Assembly (NCBI RefSeq): GCF_009711345.1
Contig: NZ_SMMA01000059.1
Span: 91,738-155,737 of the forward strand
DNA: 64,000 nt
From: Pseudovibrio flavus
GTDB lineage: Bacteria; Pseudomonadota; Alphaproteobacteria; Rhizobiales; Stappiaceae
Reading direction: 5' to 3'
The notes beneath the pieces are model-generated. The model was not told the DNA's origin. It saw nothing but the letters and a program-made list of their open reading frames with translations, and did no database searches. Of the stretch, positions 61,008 to 64,000 are shown piece after piece; within the stretch, counting starts at the first letter, position 1; the number at the start of each line of letters is the position of its first letter. Position numbers and translations under genes: made by a program.

Positions 61008-61994
61008 ATGCGCCACTTCGAGCTATTGAAGGCAAAGACCTTGACGACGTCAAAAAGTTCAAAAGAAAAGCCGGTTCACGAAGATACGCCGGTGAGTGTG
61101 CTTCCATCCCTGTTGGAGATGAAAGGCTGGAAAGATTACGCGCTGCTGGATATGGGCAACGGCCAGAAGCTGGAGCGCTATGGTCGCTTCACCGTTGTGC
61201 GTCCTGAGCAGCAAGCTATGGGCACGCCTCGCCTGCCTGAAAGCCAGTGGGCGCGCGCCGATGCCGTCTTTACCGGCGATATGGAAGAAGAAGGGCCAGG
61301 CCGCTGGCGCTTTTCCAAGCAGCTTCCAGAAACATGGAAGATGCAGTACGGCCCTGTAACCTTTAACGGCCGCTTCATGTCGTTCCGCCATGTGGGCGTA
61401 TTCCCAGAGCAGGCAGCTCACTGGGACTGGGTGCAAGGGCAGATCAAAAAGCAGAAGCGCCAGCTGAAGGTTCTCAACCTGTTTGGTTACACCGGCCTTG
61501 CTTCTCTTCTGCCGGCTGCTGCTGGCGCACATGTGACCCACGTCGATGCATCCAAAAAGGCAATTGGCTGGGCACGCGAAAACCAAGCGCTTTCCGGCAT
61601 GGAAGACCTGCCAATTCGCTGGATCTGCGAAGACGCTATGAAGTTCGTTCAGCGTGAAGTACGCCGTGGCAGCACTTATGACGGCATCATTCTCGACCCG
61701 CCGAAATATGGTCGTGGCACCAAGGGCGAGGTTTGGGATTTCTTTGAATGCATGCCAGAGATGCTGCATCTGCTTCGTCAGCTGCTTTCTCCTGACGCGC
61801 AGTTCATGCTGCTATCCAGTTACGCAATCCGCGCTTCCTTCATTGCCTCACACGAGCTTATGCGGGAACATCTAAAGGGTCTCCCTGGCACGATCGAATC
61901 CGGTGAACTGGTCATCCGAGAAGAAAACTCCTCTCGCATGCTATCCACCTCGCTGTTCTGCCGTTGGAGCGCACCTGATAGGAAAGAAAAATAA
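61008..61994 (+). CDS. Class I SAM-dependent rRNA methyltransferase (RlmI-like)
   Basis: About 328 residues from the ATG at 61008; a GTG at 60969 or later in-frame starts around 61100 are possible, as homologues begin close to the YALLDMGNGQKLERYG segment. There is no PUA domain. The SAM site is KVLNLFGYTGLASLLPAAAGAHVTHVDASK; the catalytic motif is IILDPPKYGRG. This is the 23S rRNA m5C1962 methyltransferase type. Its TAA overlaps the next ATG by one base (TAATG), so the two RNA methyltransferase genes are coupled. Confidence 0.87.
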   Translation: MRHFELLKAKTLTTSKSSKEKPVHEDTPVSVLPSLLEMKGWKDYALLDMGNGQKLERYGRFTVVRPEQQAMGTPRLPESQWARADAVFTGDMEEEGPGRWRFSKQLPETWKMQYGPVTFNGRFMSFRHVGVFPEQAAHWDWVQGQIKKQKRQLKVLNLFGYTGLASLLPAAAGAHVTHVDASKKAIGWARENQALSGMEDLPIRWICEDAMKFVQREVRRGSTYDGIILDPPKYGRGTKGEVWDFFECMPEMLHLLRQLLSPDAQFMLLSSYAIRASFIASHELMREHLKGLPGTIESGELVIREENSSRMLSTSLFCRWSAPDRKEK

Positions 61995-62830
61995 TGTCGC
62001 ATACCCCGAACACCCGTCAGGGCGCGGTAAAGCAGATCACTTCCCACTCGAACCCTATTGTCAAAGAAATCAAGGGTCTTGTGGCGCAGCGCAAACACCG
62101 CAAAGAAAGCGGTCTGTTTGTTGCTGAAGGCTTGAAACTGGCAACCGACGCGTTGGATGCTGGCTGGAAACTTCGCTATCTGGCGCTTGGCCCAGAGGCC
62201 CGCGAAAACCAGATCGCAATGGAAGCAGCTGCGCGCGCGAAATCTCGCGGAACGCTTATTCTGGAAGTCAGCAATGCCATTCTCGCTGGCGTAACCCGCC
62301 GCGACAACCCGCAAATGGTTGTTGGCGTTTACGAACAGCAGATGCATGACCTTTCTTATATCGACCCTCGAAAAGCGAAAACCTGGGTGTGTCTTGATCG
62401 CATTCGCGACCCTGGCAATCTGGGTACTGTCATCCGCACCGCTGACGCGGTCGGTGCCAGCGGTGTTATCCTGATCGGCGATACGACTGATCCGTTTTCC
62501 GTAGAAACCGTTCGTGCAACCATGGGCTCTTTGTTCCATATGCCGCTTGTACGTTGTTCTGAAGCGGAGTTCGTTGAATGGCGCAAGAGCTGGCCGGGCA
62601 CTGTTGTAGGCACGCACCTGCGCGGCACCCACGACTACCGCGATGTGGAATACACTGAGCCAGTTCTTCTGGTTATGGGTAACGAGCAGTCCGGCATTAC
62701 CGATCAGCTGGCAGATGCCTGCTCGCATCTGGTAAAAATTCCTCAGGAAGGCCAAGCGGACAGCTTGAACTTGGCAATCGCAACTGCTGTTATGTTGTTC
62801 GAGGTTCGCAGAGCCCATCTGAAGCTCTAA
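61994..62830 (+). CDS. SpoU/TrmH family RNA 2'-O-methyltransferase
   Basis: A 278-residue protein with a substrate-binding N-terminus (ITSHSNPIVKEIKGLVAQRKHRKESGLFVAEG) and a knotted SPOUT domain: RIRDPGNLGTVIRTADAVGASGVIL (motif 1), VMGNEQSGITDQL (motif 2) and VKIPQEGQADSLNLAIATAVML (motif 3). The N-x-x-x-x-R, N-E and S-L-N residues of the family are all present. The target RNA (rRNA or tRNA) is not known. It is coupled to the upstream methyltransferase gene. Confidence 0.9.
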   Translation: MSHTPNTRQGAVKQITSHSNPIVKEIKGLVAQRKHRKESGLFVAEGLKLATDALDAGWKLRYLALGPEARENQIAMEAAARAKSRGTLILEVSNAILAGVTRRDNPQMVVGVYEQQMHDLSYIDPRKAKTWVCLDRIRDPGNLGTVIRTADAVGASGVILIGDTTDPFSVETVRATMGSLFHMPLVRCSEAEFVEWRKSWPGTVVGTHLRGTHDYRDVEYTEPVLLVMGNEQSGITDQLADACSHLVKIPQEGQADSLNLAIATAVMLFEVRRAHLKL

Positions 62831-62847
62831 AAAACGAGGTACGCAGA

Positions 62848-63711
62848 ATGAAACTGTTTGTGTTTGGAACCGGTTACAGCGCCAAGCAGTTCATTCGCGA
62901 TCACGGACATCAATTTGACTGGATTGGCGGGACCACCCGTTCCGCCTCCAAGTTTCAAGAGCTATCCGAACTTGGTGTAGAGCCTTATCTGTTTGATGGC
63001 TTGGAAACCAGCCAGCCTATTCTTGAGGCTCTTGCCCACGCCTCTCATATCCTCGTCAGCATCGCTCCTGATGAACTGGGCGATCCTGTTCTACGCTTCT
63101 TCCGCAATGCTATTTCACAGGCCAAGCCGCAATGGATGGCTTACTTGTCAACGGTTGGCGTTTACGGTGACCATTACGGCGCTTGGGTAGATGAAAACAG
63201 CGAGTGCCGCCCTGCTTCCAAACGCTCTGTAGCAAGAGCGAAAGCTGAACAGGAATGGCTTGATCTTGCCCATGACGAGAACCTGCACCTCGTCATTTTC
63301 CGTCTTGCTGGTATCTATGGCAAAGGCCGCAACGCACTAGTGAATCTGGAGCGCGGCACTGCAAAGCGCATCATCAAGCACGGACAGGTCTTTAATCGCA
63401 TCCATGTAGAGGATATTTCCGGCGCTCTGGGCGCATCGCTCAACCACAGTGCGGGCGGCACCTTCAACCTTTCCGACGATGAACCAGCCCCGCCGCAGGA
63501 CGTTGTAACCTACGCAGCAGAGTTGATGGGCGTTGAACCGCCAGCAGAAGTCGCGTTTGAAGATGCAGAGCTTTCACCGATGGGGCGCTCGTTCTATAGC
63601 GAGACGAAGCGCTGCCGGAACGAGAAGGTCAAAAAGGCCCTCAACTACACCTTCAAGTATCCAACCTATCGTGAAGCACTCGACGCCCTTTGGGCAGACG
63701 GCTACAATTAG
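62848..63711 (+). CDS. NAD(P)-dependent oxidoreductase, extended SDR (YeeZ-like)
   Basis: A 287-residue Rossmann protein. It starts MKLFVFGTGYSAKQFI, a variant of G-x-x-G-x-x-A, has STVGVYGDHYGAWVDEN, in which the usual Y-x-x-x-K catalytic pair is not clear, and FRLAGIYGKGRNALVNL with FNRIHVEDISGAL, all typical of the YeeZ/SDR_a-like group of unknown substrate. It follows the SpoU gene by 17 bases and probably shares its transcript. Confidence 0.82.
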   Translation: MKLFVFGTGYSAKQFIRDHGHQFDWIGGTTRSASKFQELSELGVEPYLFDGLETSQPILEALAHASHILVSIAPDELGDPVLRFFRNAISQAKPQWMAYLSTVGVYGDHYGAWVDENSECRPASKRSVARAKAEQEWLDLAHDENLHLVIFRLAGIYGKGRNALVNLERGTAKRIIKHGQVFNRIHVEDISGALGASLNHSAGGTFNLSDDEPAPPQDVVTYAAELMGVEPPAEVAFEDAELSPMGRSFYSETKRCRNEKVKKALNYTFKYPTYREALDALWADGYN

Positions 63712-63715
63712 CCCC

Positions 63716-64000
63716 CTAACTGGTTTCGAACTGCTGCACCTGATCGTCTATCTCGTAATAATCGCCCTTTGATGCACAGAAGATATGGCGCGTAAGCGTG
63801 AGGCCACCTGTATCTTCCAGCGTGCCAGCAGAGACATCTATTGTCGGTGTTGCGGCGTTGGCATCTTGGTATTTCCAGAAGAGGCTCGACCCGCATTTAT
63901 TGCAGAAGCCGCGATGCACCAGAGCAGACGACTGATACCAGCTTAGAGCATCGCCACCGGCTTTAATTGCCAGTTGGTCCAGATCGACCACGAGCGAGTC
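63716..64000 (-). CDS. GFA (Gfa/CENP-V-like) family protein, C-terminal part
   Basis: The gene enters from the right edge; the last 94 codons are visible. They contain FCNKCGSSLFWKYQ, the second zinc Cys pair of the GFA family, and VSAGTLEDTGGLTLTRHIF, typical of its C-terminus. The first Cys pairs lie beyond the window. The family includes glutathione-dependent formaldehyde-activating enzyme, but most members have unknown substrates. Its stop faces the previous gene with 4 bases between. Confidence 0.8.
   Translation of the reverse strand, partial: DSLVVDLDQLAIKAGGDALSWYQSSALVHRGFCNKCGSSLFWKYQDANAATPTIDVSAGTLEDTGGLTLTRHIFCASKGDYYEIDDQVQQFETS

Noticed and set aside
1..64000. tRNA, rRNA, CRISPR arrays, insertion sequences, prophage or attachment sites
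   Set aside because: No cloverleaf-like conserved arms, repeat-spacer units, transposase or integrase genes were found on reading both strands.

Overview
The window reads as chromosomal DNA of a marine-type alphaproteobacterium. A complete Tad/Cpa pilus locus in the alphaproteobacterial order, a form II (BMS-type) CO-dehydrogenase-like operon, an Irr/ICE-like box before bacterioferritin and moderate G+C together suggest something near Pseudovibrio/Stappiaceae. That placement is inference from gene content, not from a marker gene. I saw no rRNA, tRNA, CRISPR array, insertion sequence or prophage.

Layout. 1-145: the start of a MaoC-type gene that runs off the left edge. 415-4953: two TadE-like minor pilins, a stand-alone secretin N-domain protein, an NlpC/P60 peptidase, a MarR regulator and an M17 aminopeptidase. 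5184-14716: tadD, then on the opposite strand flp-cpaA-cpaB-cpaC-cpaD-cpaE-cpaF-tadB-tadC, which builds an adhesive Flp pilus. 14.8-19.6 kb: a 2-hydroxyacid dehydrogenase, a VOC-nitrilase pair, rmuC and an SDR. 19.7-24.8 kb: protein N-terminus and RNA housekeeping (def, fmt, two GNATs, truA, map) plus a ParD-like orphan coupled to map. 25-30.6 kb: dapE, small membrane proteins, an HDAC-like deacetylase, an aldose epimerase and a retropepsin-like protease.

30.6-48.6 kb is a nucleoside and nucleobase catabolism supercluster, all on the minus strand. From its promoter end it holds a DeoR/SorC regulator, a BMP-type nucleoside ABC importer, cdd, punA, deoC, deoA and deoB; then a phytanoyl-CoA-dioxygenase-like protein with adenosine deaminase; then URC1-URC4-upp (the reductase- and Dht-independent uracil catabolic pathway known from yeast); then a TrpF-like paralogue and ribokinase. 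Import, deamination, phosphorolysis, pentose-phosphate breakdown and pyrimidine ring degradation are thus encoded side by side. Several candidate operators (a TTGAA-N6-TTCAA palindrome, two 10-bp inverted-repeat pairs and a TGATCTC palindrome) lie at the sub-operon heads.

49.2-54.2 kb (+ strand): a DUF1194 vWA-like protein, mgsA, glk and hrpB. 54.2-55.0 kb: bfr and bfd. 55.1-60.7 kb: an SDR, then coxG-coxS-coxL-coxM-like genes with AYRGAGR in the large subunit and a repeated CTTG-N3-CAAG palindrome. 61-64 kb: an RlmI-like methyltransferase, a SpoU methyltransferase, an NAD(P)-dependent reductase and a truncated GFA-family gene at the right edge.

The most interesting material is the URC/deo supercluster (with the TrpF-like protein that has lost the SPR substrate motif and the PhyH-add pair) and the repeated operator candidates of the cox operon.
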